Positions 25,690 through 37,230 of a stretch of DNA of 64,000 bases are shown here, piece after piece (position 1 is the first letter of the stretch; each line of letters opens with the position of its first letter). Source of the DNA: Desarmillaria ectypa (lineage: Eukaryota > Basidiomycota > Agaricomycetes > Agaricales > Physalacriaceae); the NCBI GenBank assembly GCA_030407005.1, contig JAUDYN010000003.1, forward strand, positions 4,030,001 through 4,094,000, read 5' to 3'. Under the pieces are notes generated by a model that had not been told where the DNA came from, did not search any database, and worked only from the letters and a program-made list of their open reading frames with translations. Made by a program: the position numbers and the translations under genes.

Positions 25690-26000
25690 TACAGGGTACG
25701 ACACTGTTATGTTGGGCAGATAAATAAGCACTGACTTCGTCATACAGCCTTGAAAGTTACGCACCCGCTGCTGTTTTCGCCTGACATTTTCCTTTCCATC
25801 ATTATCTCTTCCTTACCGATATTGCGTTTCGAATGTCACCACCGGTCACTTCGTTGTACACCAGAATACTTGTTAAAAATATGTATGAGTTCACGGAAAG
25901 TGTACTGACATTAATTACCATCTTGGCTGCCTGACTTTGGACAGTATTAATTCTTCCCACAGACCTCAGTCTTGGCTGGTGCAGAGTCAACATTTCCGAG

Positions 26001-26802
26001 TTGAAAATTAAAAGATTATCATAGTGCCAAGTAATCGCTTCGACCTTGACCTATGAGAGATTTTCAACACGCCGAAACGGATTGCTCACAGGGTATCAAT
26101 TCCCTTCTTTATCCGTTCAACCATTCGTGGAGCTCCGCGTCACCATACTGCGTCGTAAGAGCATTGTGAGCGTCTAGCCGTGTCTTTCCATCGCCTGCTG
26201 CCGCCATGACTTATCCTGAAAATGGCCTGTCAGAGAGTAATTCTACAACAGAATAGCTAGGATCGACGCACCAGTAGCTTGTAGTATGTTATACCCGGCA
26301 GAGCGAAGCGGGAGACCAGACAGTGATGGTGGTAGTGTGGAAGATCAATGGTTAGTGCCGAGAAGCCGTTCTCTCTTCGGACTTCGAAATATCTTGCAGT
26401 ATCGGCAGCAACCGAACTTAAGTACTAAGTATGGGGCACGCTTAGTCACTGTTCGCCAGATTTCGCGGCAAGCTCCCGTTGTCGTCGTTCGTCTGATGTA
26501 TATAAGACTTTATTTCACCTAGTATCGCTACATACAATACCTACAATGTACTCTTTGTCTCTCAAAGTTTACCGGAGAGTAAGCGCATGCCCTTAAAACT
26601 GTACCGGCGCATATTGCATAATGAGTGGGACCGAGGTTGTTGCCAAATAAGGTCAAATAATGATCGGCTGTCAAGCGTATTATGGGATATACAAGTACTG
26701 TGAAAAGCTGAGGCCAAAAGATTCCGATCATGGTATGTAATACCTTTGCAGCGCAGAGAAAGGAATCAGAGACGTTCCATCGGGATAAAGGAGAGTCCTC
26801 AC
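26001..26802. other. Intergenic stretch, no supported gene
   Basis: Lies between the faded right end of duplication copy A and the 3' end of the F-box gene. Short open frames only. Confidence 0.4.
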
Positions 26803-28192
26803 CTAGAATACCAACAGACCTTTGTCATAGAGATTAGGAAGTATGTCCTTGATCACCGTAAGACGGTAGTCCATTCCTTGGCTGCTCTCGTCTTCGAGGT
26901 ACACCCCTCGCAAATGCGACATATCAGCACGCGTCAGAGCCGCGTCTAGAGCAATCCAATGCATCCGGTCGGATTCTGGAAACTTGTCCGGATGGGTCTT
27001 GGGGAGCGTAAGCGTAACAGTCTCGATGGCGTTCTCCCTCAAGTTCTCCATCATCTGTGCCCAGCAGAGGGCAGCAAGCGAGGCTGATATCCACCCCTCC
27101 GACTCGTATCCAAGGCACTCTGGTGTCAGCGTTAAACGGACGTGCCGAAAACGGCTGATATCAGGGAGGTTTTCCGGGAGGTTAACGGTATCGGTGGAAT
27201 CTATGAGGTTTAGGTGGATAAGGAATAGGAAGGGCTGAAATAGTCATACTTGCTTACCAAGGGCCTCCAATTGAATCTCTATCGCTTCCAGGGAAGGCAT
27301 ATGCAGAATTTCCAGTAACCTGGAAGCAGCTTTCATCTCCTGTAAATCGACTATGGTAATACGCAATTTCCGTAAACCGGTGAGGTGCAAGACACATGAC
27401 GAGTCAGCGAGCCACGACGAAAGGCGCCAGACTTCGTTGCTGTCAAGTGAAAGAGAAAGGGTTTCGAGTGGTATTCGAACAGATCCTGGGATATATGTCT
27501 GTGAAGTGTCGGTCAGAGCCCCGGTGGTAACGTTCACCAAGCAGATGTCTGCTACGTTCGAACCCTTGAACAAGGTGAATAGTCTGTCTAAGCTGGGAAC
27601 GCTACTGATGCTTGATATCGTTACTTGGTGGAGGTCTGGGAGCTTGGAAGCGGAAAGAAAAGAAGTGTGTATCCCTGAAATTCTGCGCCATAAGAGACTG
27701 CTAAAGTTGATACGGAAGGTTCGCAGGTTTGTGAGCGTGGGAAGAATGCGATCAAGTACTGGTACAGACCGGGCGAGCCACCGGTCAGACCGAAAGGCAT
27801 CGCCCTCGATAATTTCAAGGTGCTGAACAAACTTGGATAGATGAGGAGCTGATTCTATCAATCGCAGAAACACCTCCGCCAACGTTCGGCCTTTTGGTTC
27901 ATCAGGCCATGGCCGGCCAGCAAGAGTGATTCGAGAGAAGAGGTTTTGCTGGCTGCGCCCTGACCAAGATGATGATACGAGAGCACAGGCTCTCAGCGAG
28001 CCGGTATCGTTATACAAATTATCGATAATGATATCGATCAGTTCCTGGGGTATGATAGGTTGCGGCGAGGCCGCCGGGGTAGCGGGGGAAGCCTTGGAAA
28101 TGCTAATATGAAAAGGGGGAGAAAATTAGTTCCCTCAATAGTGCTTCTGCTCAATGGACGTACAGTAGGTCGTGGACGCAGACCGTTATCAT
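26803..28192 (-). CDS. F-box domain protein
   Basis: Three exons (28164-28192, 27258-28102, 26803-27200) splice to 423 residues in frame. After a short first exon (MITVCVHDLL) and an Ala/Pro-rich linker comes the F-box: PIIPQELIDIIIDNL, then LRACALVSSSWSGRSQQNLF. The rest is leucine-rich, with repeated segments such as LRTFRINFSSLLW, LPDLHQVTISSISSVPSL and LRKLRITIVDL. This is the typical substrate-binding tail of Agaricomycete F-box proteins. It resembles the 6.8 kb gene in layout and the LRACALV motif, so the two may be paralogues. The probable role is as an SCF ubiquitin-ligase adaptor; the target is unknown. Both introns have good sites (GTACGT...TTAG and GTAAGC...ATAG). The 29-nt first exon is the least certain part. 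Confidence 0.82.
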
Positions 28193-29546
28193 GGAAGTAT
28201 ACGTTGGTTGAGAAGAAAGAATTGCCCGGCTGATTGCAGGGTCATCTTTATGTGCAAGCTCACCTCGAATGTTCCTGAGCAATTACAGAAGGTCCGGCCT
28301 GAGATCCCATTTGCATTTGATTCGAATCCACGAAGCCATGAGTAGGTGTATTCTCGTTAAAGCCCATAGTATCTTCTAGAGTCTGCGTGCCATTGATTAG
28401 TAAGACAGCTCGTGACACGATCCATCACTTATGCACCTTTAAATCGCAGTGCAAGAATACCGAGTCGGACCATGACGATATCTGATTCGTCCTCAACTCT
28501 TACGAGAGGGACAATGCGGGTTCTAAAATTAAACATGAGTAGGTCTTCTTCCTAGACGGATAAGAATCGGCGTACCGCGGAGGCCTGAAAGCACAGTGAT
28601 TCGGTCATTCTAGCATTGAAATCTATTCTTTGGTATTTTGGGACCCTCGACGACGAGCGCCTATGTACGCGAATGGGTAATGCGTGCTGTATTGGACGAG
28701 GGTATCCCTATATCAGGCGAGGGTGCCTTACAGTCTGCAATTACCATAAGCTCGGATATTCGACATTGGATGGATGAGTGGATGATACGAAGATACTTAT
28801 CGATTTCCAGAGCAGCCGACTGATGCGGCGTCGGGAATCGGCAAGGGAGACCCATGGGGCAATGCATTTTGCTATTGAAGGATACCCGTGGGCATTGGAT
28901 GAAATCAAACGGCCTTGTTCAGGGAAGTAGCACAGCTGCGTGTACGTGAAACTGCATTTCGTTGAAAGACCTGCTCGACGACATCTTGACAAGGGGGGAC
29001 GCCACCTGAAATTTCATGATCATGAGGATCCTGGGCGACCTGATGATTTCCGTAGCACTTTAGAGGCGATGGGGGGTCCGAACCTGAAAGAGCTGGAATG
29101 GGCTGTCACTTTTCCACATCGCAGCAAGTTGAATACGAGAACTTGGAAGGGTCTTGAGGTATCGGGGGACCTGAGATTTGAAATTCTTCGTTGTTAAGGT
29201 CCTTGGTGGCGTTTGGCTTTGTCGACATTTCCCGCTGACGCTCATCGTGACTGAGCGCAAAAAAAGATAGCATGGCATTACTAAGCAAGACCTTTATCCT
29301 CAACGGAGACTCACTGGTTCGTATTCACATTTGACGTCGCGGGGTCGTCAGTGACCCTTGTTCATCGATAATAGTAGGGGTTCATGTCCCTAAGGAAGGA
29401 CCTTTCAAGGTTCCGATGTCATGTATGACACCTAGAGAAAGCCATATCAATAGCAAGGGAGCAAGATAATAATACAGTACATGGTACATATGAGCGTGTC
29501 GGTAATAAATAATGCAGAGTTGAAAGTCTAATGCGTGAGTAAGCTA
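28193..29546. other. Intergenic stretch with an unassigned open frame
   Basis: The plus-strand frame 28940-29197 (PDDFRSTLEAMGGPNLKEL) has a faint leucine-rich-repeat look, as in F-box tails. I could not find an F-box or connect exons, so it is left uncalled. Otherwise nothing recognised. Confidence 0.35.
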
Positions 29547-31978
29547 CTAATGAACAATATTCCTGAGCGCTTCTATAGCGGCTTCTTGTTTTTCGGCGCG
29601 AGCCATATCGCCCCTTCTTCGGTGGATCTCTACACTCGTATTAGCCACGCAGTCCGAGAAGGAAGAAAAGGCTAACCCAAATTGCGCTCTGCAATCCATA
29701 ACCTTAGCGGACCATTTCCAACGGTATCGGCACCCGACGTGTTTTTCGCGCCCTTTACAGAACCTGCGCCCATCCCCGATGCCAGCTGCTCGCACGTCAC
29801 TAGCATAGTCATAGCGTGTTCCATAGCTGTATGCATGAAATGCGGCGTGAGTAATGCCAAGGTCAATGCGCGCAAATGGTTGTCCTTCGAGTCTGTCGTA
29901 ATGCTCATCGCTGACCTGAGCAAATTCCTGAGAGCAAAGAATATTCGGTACATAAAGACAAAGGTATTAAATAATAAGGACTTACTTGGCTTTGAGGATT
30001 TCCGAGGACAAACACGCGTCGATAAGGGTACCTATACTCTTCAGAGTGCCACCTTGTATTTGGCAGTCATCGAGGACGGAAAATCCTTCTTTCCTGATAG
30101 CCTCCCAGCTATCTTCGTCCTGTTCCCCTCGAGCCCATACACCGATTCTCAAGGCGACCTCGCCAGCACGAGCGGCCGTACGTACGTAATCATCTCTAGC
30201 AGGGCCGTCCTCCGCAAGGTAAGCCGCCGCTCGATAATAATCACCCGCTATCTGCGTGTCACCCTTCGTATGCGCGAGATGTGCATGATGCAACATGATG
30301 CGAGCAGCGAGGGCATCAAACAGCCCCTTCGTGCGAGCGTGCGCCGTCAAGGCAGCCAAATGCTTCTCAGCGAAGGGAATTTCAGACCGCATGATATGAA
30401 CCGAGATAAGCTCGCAAAGCATGTCGCACTTGAGCCGGGCCATTGTTAGGTTCATTTGCTCCACATCATCAACGCTGGCCCAGGGAGGAAGAACGAGCTC
30501 TTTGCGCATCTCCTTCTCCCACACCGTCAAACCTTCAACGGCAAAGATTTTTCGCTTCGGTTTTCGGCCGACGGGGTCCTTCCTTGAGATGGCGCTGACG
30601 AGATAGGCAAGAATGAAGAGGATACGCGGATGAGTCGTTTGGATGAGTAGAGGAGGCGAAGGCGGATCCGAAAAGGTTATTTCGACAACTCCGCTACCTG
30701 ATGTCATCAGTACTCCGGAGTCCATGAGCACGTGGAGGAGAGTTAGACGTGTATTTGCTCTTGCAAAGTTGCCCACGAAGGTGTGGAAGACGACACCAAT
30801 AATCAAGGTATGGATGGCCATGATTTCAGTCAACTTGTTAGCAAATTTTGGCACCGGTGGAGTAGGGGTAGATGGTTGTTTTGGTGAACCAGCTATAGGT
30901 CCCTCCTGCGATTGAGGTGTGTTGGATATCGAGGCGAGGACCTGCTTTCCTATGACCGCTGAGCTCTGCCCCGATGGACACTCTATTCCCAGAGCCTCCT
31001 CTGCCGAGCACAGGGCATCATCGACGCTTTCCCACAAATTCGACGACACCAGCGTCCTCAGCTTCAGAACGAGAGCATATAATTTGACACTGAAGTGCTG
31101 GTTCTTGTCGGCTAGGTCTGCCAGGGCTTGTATAGCAGATAAAGGGGCCCTCGTCTCTTTAGGACTGGATATTGAGGAAGAGGAATTCGACATTGTAAGA
31201 TGCGAAATGAGGGTAAGATGAGCAGCATAAATCGTATGAGGTGGATCAGAGGGTAGGAACGAATCAAGCAGACGTCGAAGGAGAGTGAAAGCGAATTTCG
31301 ACTTGCGTTGCCAGTGCAGCAGTCGTACCGTTAAGCAGGTTACGTGGGGCCGATATAGTCGAAGGGTCGGGTGCTGACGTCGTGCGTTCAGTCAAACAGT
31401 TGTCATTATCCAAGGAGGAAGCTCACTTTTTGAGCGATATTCAGCTACAAACAGGCAGTTCAGTGTATGAAATAGTCTTGCAACAGTAAGCTACTCACTG
31501 CTTTATTCGCAGCCTTCTCGACCTGACACCCAAACGGTCAGGCTAGCTCGACGACAAGAGACGTGGCACATACCTCGATTTCGATGCCTTTCGCCCACAA
31601 ATGGTCTTCATTTTGACTGAAACCTCCACCTATCACAAGCATGCCAATCTCTACTATCGCGGTCCATGCTCGGCATTCCACCTCTGGCGTCAAATTGGGT
31701 AGGCTCAAACACCTTCGAAGGGCAAGAAGAGAGAGACATAGAGATTGGGCGTGATACCTGTGCGTCGGTGGATGTATCAGAATGCCTGGAAGCGAAAGGA
31801 GCAGGAGAGAGGGGGGTAATGGTGTGAGACATGCAGGCTCCGGCACCATGGTGGTCGCCTTCAAGGGAGCAAGGTCATTGCCACAGACAGCAGTGGCGAC
31901 ATTAAATGGGCCGTCGCGACGCTGACGCTTCGCAGGTCGAGGATTGCAATCTGTCGGGCTCACCGTCCTGGTCGTCAT
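29547..31978 (-). CDS. Cohesin-loading complex subunit MAU2/SCC4
   Basis: Six exons (31574-31978, 31499-31522, 31427-31444, 29986-31373, 29677-29927, 29547-29629) give 722 residues, with every splice phase fitting. Two of the exons are only 24 and 18 nt. The N-terminal part has the family stretch YHAQSLCLSLLALRRCL, then ECRAWTAIVEIG and VIGGGF. The long central exon is all alpha-helical, tetratricopeptide-like repeat. The C-terminus ends with LRLWIAERNLEIHRRRGD. MAU2 (Scc4 in yeast, Ssl3 in fission yeast) wraps the N-terminus of NIPBL/Scc2, and the pair loads cohesin on chromatin in the nucleus. Length is close to other fungal members. An N-terminal basic cluster (RPAKRQRRD) could be a nuclear localisation signal. 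This is a single-copy housekeeping gene and the most conserved anchor of the window. Confidence 0.9.
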
Positions 31979-32539
31979 CGGGAGAGACGCGTACCGTCAC
32001 AGTGTGACAGGTCGCGTTTTTTGAACTCCGACTTCCACTCCGCCGGTCCGATTCATCTGTGGACCAAAAGTTTCAAAAGGTTGGGTATTCCACATTTTTC
32101 TACAGGGCGCGTTGACAATGACAGCATTTTAATCCAAAGGTAGATATTTGGTAGATCCCGTGCAGCAGGGGCTCTAGCCTGTGATCGAAGTTGAAACTTC
32201 AACCGCCCAATGTCCCTTGGAAAACTTCCTACAAAAAGTCAGGGGACACAAACATATGGGGCCAGGAACGTGTGCCATTCAGTTTGTACTTACGGGTATC
32301 CCTCCTTCAGAAGAGGCATTATTTATCAATCTACTGTCAGAGAAGGGCAGGGACGTTCGGAAATTTGGCATTTGTAAATCGAGTTCCCGGCCTGTAGCTT
32401 GTAATCGTGGTTACGCCTGCCCGCAACGGCCGACAAGCGATCATGCCTTGCTTAGTCTCAACACCCGCCCCCCTATTACCCCAGGTCCGAATTATAAATG
32501 AGCTGTATCACACGAGCTGTTGCGTTTCTCCCGCTCGTC
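31979..32539. other. Divergent intergenic region
   Basis: Separates the MAU2 gene (minus) from the DUF6534 gene (plus), so it should contain both promoters. No clear TATA box or repeat was recognised. Confidence 0.4.
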
Positions 32540-34427
32540 ATGGTCAATCTCTCGTATACGCTGGGTTCTCTGCTTCTTGGTGGTTTGTTTTCTGCGACGT
32601 GTGTATCTTCTTCTTCAATGTCTATCAGCATTTTTATGTCCAACAGTCTTACCGGCATGATGTCCGTCCAGTCCCTTCTCTACTTCAAACTCTTCCCCAA
32701 GGATAAGCGCCGAATCAAAGCTCTGGTAAGAGCTTCCTTCTTCTGATAAAACGCAGCAAGTCTCTGATGCTACAATGCAGGTCACTGTTCTATGGTCGGT
32801 CTTCTCTGCCAGCAATCCCAGATGTCCGCTCATACAGCAGTGTAAGGCTCCTCGACGTCGCTCACAGCGGGACTGTTTGGGCAGGGCTATGGAACTACTT
32901 GATCATTCACTTTGATGACACAGCTCGGATAAATCAAATACCCCAGTACGTTCCCGTCACCTACTGTAGACAACTTCTCTGATATTGCCCCTAGAGCGAT
33001 ATCGGTAGGCCTCTCACCCACGACGCTTAGCACCAACAACTCATTATGTCGTCAAAGATTACCATCATCCTTACAGTGCGTTGTACCTTGAATCTTCAAA
33101 CGATGATTGTTCTGATTTTACCGACGCAAGGCCATTTCCACCATTTGTGTCCATCTGTATGTCCCGTCCCATACGGTTCAAATTCAGGTTCTTAAACCTC
33201 TGTATAGGTTCTTCGCTGAGCGAATCTTTCGGCGTGAGCATCTTTTTGATTCGTAGTCTACTAACACTCAGCCAGCTCCTACAGTAAGCAGGAACAACAG
33301 GATGCTTGCCGCATCGATTGTAATTATAGATCTTCAATCGTTTACGAGGATGAGCTTCTAACGTCTTTGTATCTACTAGATTATCCTCGCATTCCTCCGT
33401 CTAGGTAAATCCACTGCAAATCTCTCTTCTGCCCCGATCTGATCCTGATTTCTACAGCTTGTGCTTGTGGTACGCCTCCTTCCAATTCCTTCAGCTCTTA
33501 CGGTTCAAATATGGATCCCAGTTACCGCTGGAGCAATGCACGTTTAACATCACTTTTCAACCCTCTATTAGACTAATCATATGTACCTTCCAGGCTATCC
33601 ATAGAAACCTATTCTAGATTCAGGAATAAATTTGGCGTACGACGAATCTCTATCATCTTTTCTCTCCCCCTCACCCATCGCACACCCAGTGGGTGTTCTC
33701 TACCGGACTAGGACTCTCTTCCGCTGTGGATATCCTCATTACCGGCTCACTGCTAAAATTACTTCACGCGAACCGCAAAAGTTCGTTGAGGTGAGAGAAT
33801 TAATTCAGGTTTGCACGAGTTTTGACCTCCGGTGATAGCTTCGACCACGTAATAGACTCGCTCATACTATACACGCTAGAATGTGGTGCTGTTACGTGGT
33901 ACGTTATCCAGAATCGCACCTGAGGATTTTTGAGCTCAATGTTATCAGTGCCGCCACCATCGCGTCGATGATCTGCGTAAGTCTGGAAAAGCCTCATGCG
34001 CGGCTGTTATTAATTCCCTGCACATTTTCAGTGGCTTACGATGAGCAATAATCTCGTCTTCTTGGGTCTACACTTCGTCATATCTAAACGTGCGTATCAA
34101 ATTATACTTTTTCCGTGCCAATGCTAACGCTCCCATTGAAGTGTACTCAAATTCGCTACTGGCAACCCTCATCACACGGTATGAACTGAGGAACAGCCGA
34201 GAACGCTCCACCTCCGATGGAATCGTGGACCTCGACGTGTTCAATATGAGAAACCCACGACGCGTGAACATCCTTACCCCAGTGAGTCGTTTTTGGACCC
34301 AACTTTCTGACTATCTGCTGAAAGTTCGGGATCGTAGGGCACATCGTTCACCCAGCCCGTGCAAGTCTCAGTTAAGCAAAGCGTGATCCAATACGGGCCT
34401 GATGGAAGCACAGAAGCAGAATTATAA
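32540..34427 (+). CDS. DUF6534-family multi-pass membrane protein
   Basis: A many-exon gene. Pieces that follow the family in order are: MVNLSYTLGSLLLGGLFSA, SVQSLLYFKLFPKDKRRIKA, VTVLWLLDVAHSGTVW, RFFAERIFRLSRNN plus MLAASIVIIDLQ, WVFSTGLGLSSAVDILIT, DHVIDSLILYTLECGAVT, LNVISAATIASMI, MSNNLVFLGLHFVISKLYSN plus SLLAT, and a last exon GTSFTQPVQVSVKQSVIQYG. DUF6534 proteins have about seven helices and are strongly expanded in Agaricomycetes, with no known ligand. Most junctions splice cleanly. Two do not: the link between the IPQAISVGL region and RFFAERIF (33030-33207), and the link before LNVIS, where the only in-frame intron would be about 26 nt. The gene may therefore be freshly damaged. 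Start is MVNLS; an in-frame ATG exists at 32498. Confidence 0.62.
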
Positions 34428-34763
34428 TTCTTGGGATTATTTTAACCCGACATGGTGTATCAGTGTGTATTATAATTTGGACTTTGCTCTAAACCTACAA
34501 TTTGGCATGGGTATTTTCAATGCCTCAACGAGAAAATTTCTCCCTCCTGCTCTAAAGACACGGCGACATACCTATCAGCATGGTTGTTTGACGAACCATG
34601 ATAGACACAACCAGCATAAGCAGCATTTATATCATTTGGGAATATCAAAAAGATCGATCAAGGTCTCTCGATGATTAAGCGACAGAGAACCCTCCATAAT
34701 TCACTGAGATCAAGTTCTCAGCCACAGCAATTCTATGCGATTCAAAACAGGATCCCTCACCTG

Positions 34764-35279
34764 CTAGAGAGTACCAAGCTGGACGACAGGCATAAGATTG
34801 CTAGGCACGTTCCCCGTGACGAATCTATAACCTTCTCCCAAAATGCTATCGTACAGCATCTCTGGCGTGAGGCTGTCGGGAATATCAAATATCGCCATCT
34901 CCTCCAAAGTAAGCATGACGCGCAAGACCCAAGTAGCGCACGACCACCCATTCGGTCCCTGAATCCTCCAGCCATCATCCGCCGCGGGATGACCCTCGAT
35001 GACCCTCCTGATGGAGTCCATATCCAGATCTGTCTGCGCAAACTCTACGATGCCAGCAAAGGCTGTCGAGTTCCCCAAGTTGGCTTCTCTGACTCTCGCT
35101 TCCCAACGTCGACTGGCATCGGAGCTACGAATAATCTCGAACGTATAGCCTGAGGTCGAGGAGAGCAAAGTTTGCCAAGATGTGGATTCAGTAGCCACGA
35201 CTAGCCAATGAAAGTATGGATGAGGGTTGGCTACGTCGTTCCGGACGTGATATAGCGCTACGCCTAAGTGAACAGGCAT
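34764..35279 (-). CDS. DUF6914-like protein
   Basis: Single open frame of 171 residues beginning MPVHLGVALYHVRND. The start, the PHPYFHWLVVAT strand, the WRIQGPNGWSCATWVLRVML block with its Asn/Trp/Cys/Trp pattern, and the overall length match a small fungal family annotated as DUF6914. The Cys in the CATWVL block and the His in FHW are reminiscent of a papain-like fold, but I cannot show a catalytic triad, so no activity is claimed. A stop follows 14 residues after PVVQLG-type sequence and no further exon is needed. Start context is plain. The nearest neighbours are the DUF6534 gene upstream and MITE-like repeats downstream, which give no hint of role. Confidence 0.62.
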   Translation of the reverse strand: MPVHLGVALYHVRNDVANPHPYFHWLVVATESTSWQTLLSSTSGYTFEIIRSSDASRRWEARVREANLGNSTAFAGIVEFAQTDLDMDSIRRVIEGHPAADDGWRIQGPNGWSCATWVLRVMLTLEEMAIFDIPDSLTPEMLYDSILGEGYRFVTGNVPSNLMPVVQLGTL

Positions 35280-35934
35280 CTGTGGTTAATCTGTCAGAAA
35301 TTCTATCCCTTTGTCCAGATCGGCTGGGGGACTTACAATACACCTGGTAGCAATGAGCGACAAGAAAGGAAGAGGTAAAAATGCTTAGACAAGATCGTAG
35401 TGTCATCGATGCTCATCGCGAATTTTATTGTCCGGTTCTAGGTGATTGCCTATCAAGATACTTATCTAGAGAGGTATACATGATACGAGAGATAAGTCTC
35501 ACGATTATGTAGATTCTCATCTTCGGATTGGCCCGGGCTTGCCTATACTCTAGGTGGAAGGTCATCAGTGATCGATTAACGGGTATAAAGAAACGTCAAC
35601 TCATGCATCAAATATGAAGTGCCTTACACTTTGCAGGACCCCAGCTAAATCCTTGGTCAACAGACGCTTCAAACTCAAACGGGGGGATGATCTTCGGGAT
35701 GTCCCTCTCCCAAGGATCAAAAATCATGGCACCAAAAGAGCCTTCATGTACTCCCAGTGGGCAGGGAGCTATTCTGCCGATTCCCAATCAACTATTCCCG
35801 TAACTCTATCGCTATGTGTGAAGAGAATAGGATGGCGACGCCAATGTAACCCTACGACTTCAGGTCGATCACGCTCTAGAGGAATACCTGAGCGGAGCTG
35901 GAGATTCATTTGTTCCTCGTCGACATATCGACTG
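35280..35934. other. Intergenic stretch before the first MITE-like element
   Basis: Contains the promoter region of the DUF6914 gene. No coding or RNA feature recognised. Confidence 0.4.
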
Positions 35935-36259
35935 TACTATCGGTCGACCAGAAGTGTCAATCAAAATGTCCAAAGTGGTTCGCCTCCTCAATTTTGCCAG
36001 AAGTACATGAACTGCCGTGGAATGGAACCGGTGTGTCAGTGGTCAATTTTGGCAGAGAGGTGTCAGGTCTGATCAGCGCGCCTTTGGGGAAATTCCTGAT
36101 TATTTTTTGGGAGCTCGACACACAATATGAGTAGATAAAAATTGTGAAGGACACTAATACGTACACTGGGAAAAAAAGATATGAGGCAAAACTGGAAATG
36201 ATTGCGACCACTAGAAGTAAAAAGGTATTGAAATTGACACTTCTGGTCGATCGATGGTA
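35935..36259 (+). mobile_element. MITE-like element, copy 1
   Basis: About 325 bp with terminal inverted repeats: TACTATCGGTCGACCAGAAG at the left, and its near complement ending CTGGTCGATCGATGGTA at the right. Internal DNA is non-coding. It shares long stretches with copy 2 at 36835-37230, for example TCTGATCAGCGCGCCTTTG and GCGACCACTAGAAGTAAAAA. The layout fits a non-autonomous DNA transposon. No transposase is present in the window and no clear target-site duplication is seen. Confidence 0.7.
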
Positions 36260-36715
36260 AGGACCATCAGTACAGAGTCGTACATTGTAGACAAACACAC
36301 CAAAAACAGAACTGATTGATGGTCCGATCCGGGGTGGGATACTTCGCAGTTGCAGGACATGGTCGCGGAGTTGGGTGACAAGGGGGATCTTGTTTCATCT
36401 TTCAAGTCCTTCCACTCTGAGAATTCTGAGCTGTGCCCTGACATCCTCGTCATGATAAGATGATCTTGATTCTGGTATCGAAAGCTTCTAGAGGCCCTGA
36501 TCACGAGTATTGTGGTATGGCACTGAAAAAAATCCATAGACACTATTTCGGTATACGGGACGCTACATGGCTTGATGGATCGCCATCTACCAACAGTTAC
36601 TACACGTAGACATTATAAAAGGCGAGTGAATTGAAGAAAAGAAATAGACCAATCCATAAGTAGCTAATGGCAGTGAAAGATAGTCGTCGCACTGTATTAA
36701 CCATATTGTTCAATA

Positions 36716-36826
36716 GGAGCTTCCACCACGGCTTAAGTGGTGGTATCAAGCTCCCGTATCATTCGGTTTCAGCAGCATTCAAGATGCTGCCGCAAGGACC
36801 TCTTCTAGGTCGTAGTCGAGCATCTT
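36716..36826 (+). other. Cluster of stable hairpins, possible structured RNA or element end
   Basis: Hairpin 1: GGAGCTT (36716-36722) pairs with AAGCTCC (36748-36754). Inside it CCACCAC (36723-36729) pairs with GTGGTGG (36737-36743), leaving a 7-nt loop and a TATC bulge. Hairpin 2: GCAGCAT (36772-36778) pairs with ATGCTGC (36784-36790). Hairpin 3: GACCT (36797-36801) pairs with AGGTC (36807-36811). AAGATGC (36781-36787) can instead pair with GCATCTT (36820-36826), which would exclude hairpin 2. The cluster ends 8 bp before MITE-like copy 2. Confidence 0.5.
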
Positions 36827-36834
36827 AAATAAAG

Positions 36835-37230
36835 ACTACTATCGATCGACCAGAAGTGTCAATACAAATGTCCAAAGTGGCTCGCCTCTTCAATTTTGCG
36901 AATTTACCTCAGAAATTTGATAGAAGGATAGTTTTAATATTATACCTGCATTGTGCTAAGTTTCAGATTTTTCAGAAGAACATGAGCTACTTCGGAATGG
37001 TACTGGCGTGTAAGTGGTCAATTTTGGCAGGGAAGTCAGGTCTGATCAGCGCGCCTTTGCAAAAATTTTGATTATTTTTTTGGGACCGATATGCACTAGA
37101 TGAGTAAATATAATTGCGAAGGACGCTAATAGGTATCCTAGAAAAAAACATGAGGCAAAACTGGAGAGAATTGCGACCACTAGAAGTAAAAAGGCGTTGA
37201 AATTGACATTCCTAGTCGATCGATAGTAGT
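36835..37230 (+). mobile_element. MITE-like element, copy 2
   Basis: About 396 bp and the longest copy. The left end ACTACTATCGATCGACCAG is mirrored at the right end by CTAGTCGATCGATAGTAGT, giving terminal inverted repeats of about 28 bp. Compared with copy 1 it keeps an extra internal piece (about 36900-36985) that is shared with copies 3 and 4, so copy 1 has probably lost it. No open reading frame of note. Confidence 0.72.

Larger units (their letters stand above)
23207..26000 (+). repeat. Inverted segmental duplication, copy A
   Basis: The segment recurs on the opposite strand at about 52910-54935. Identity is high over 23207-24700, which holds promoter, DUF6699 gene and 3' flank. It is lower but clear over about 25640-25990, where shared words such as ACCATCTTGGCTGCCT and TACGACACTG mark the match to 52.9-53.26 kb. 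The stretch 24700-25640 has no obvious partner, so copy B has lost DNA or copy A has gained it. The left boundary sits near the word GATGGCTTCGTGG. The right end fades gradually. Confidence 0.85.

Noticed and set aside
28940..29197. Leucine-rich-repeat fragment of another F-box gene
   Set aside because: Only one repeat-like segment, no F-box and no exon chain.
29682..30449. 255-codon open frame on the plus strand
   Set aside because: It lies entirely antisense to the well-supported MAU2 exons and mirrors their codon pattern.
36716..36826. Hammerhead or HDV-like ribozyme
   Set aside because: The conserved hammerhead core (CTGATGA, GAAA) is absent and the pairing order does not fit the HDV double pseudoknot.
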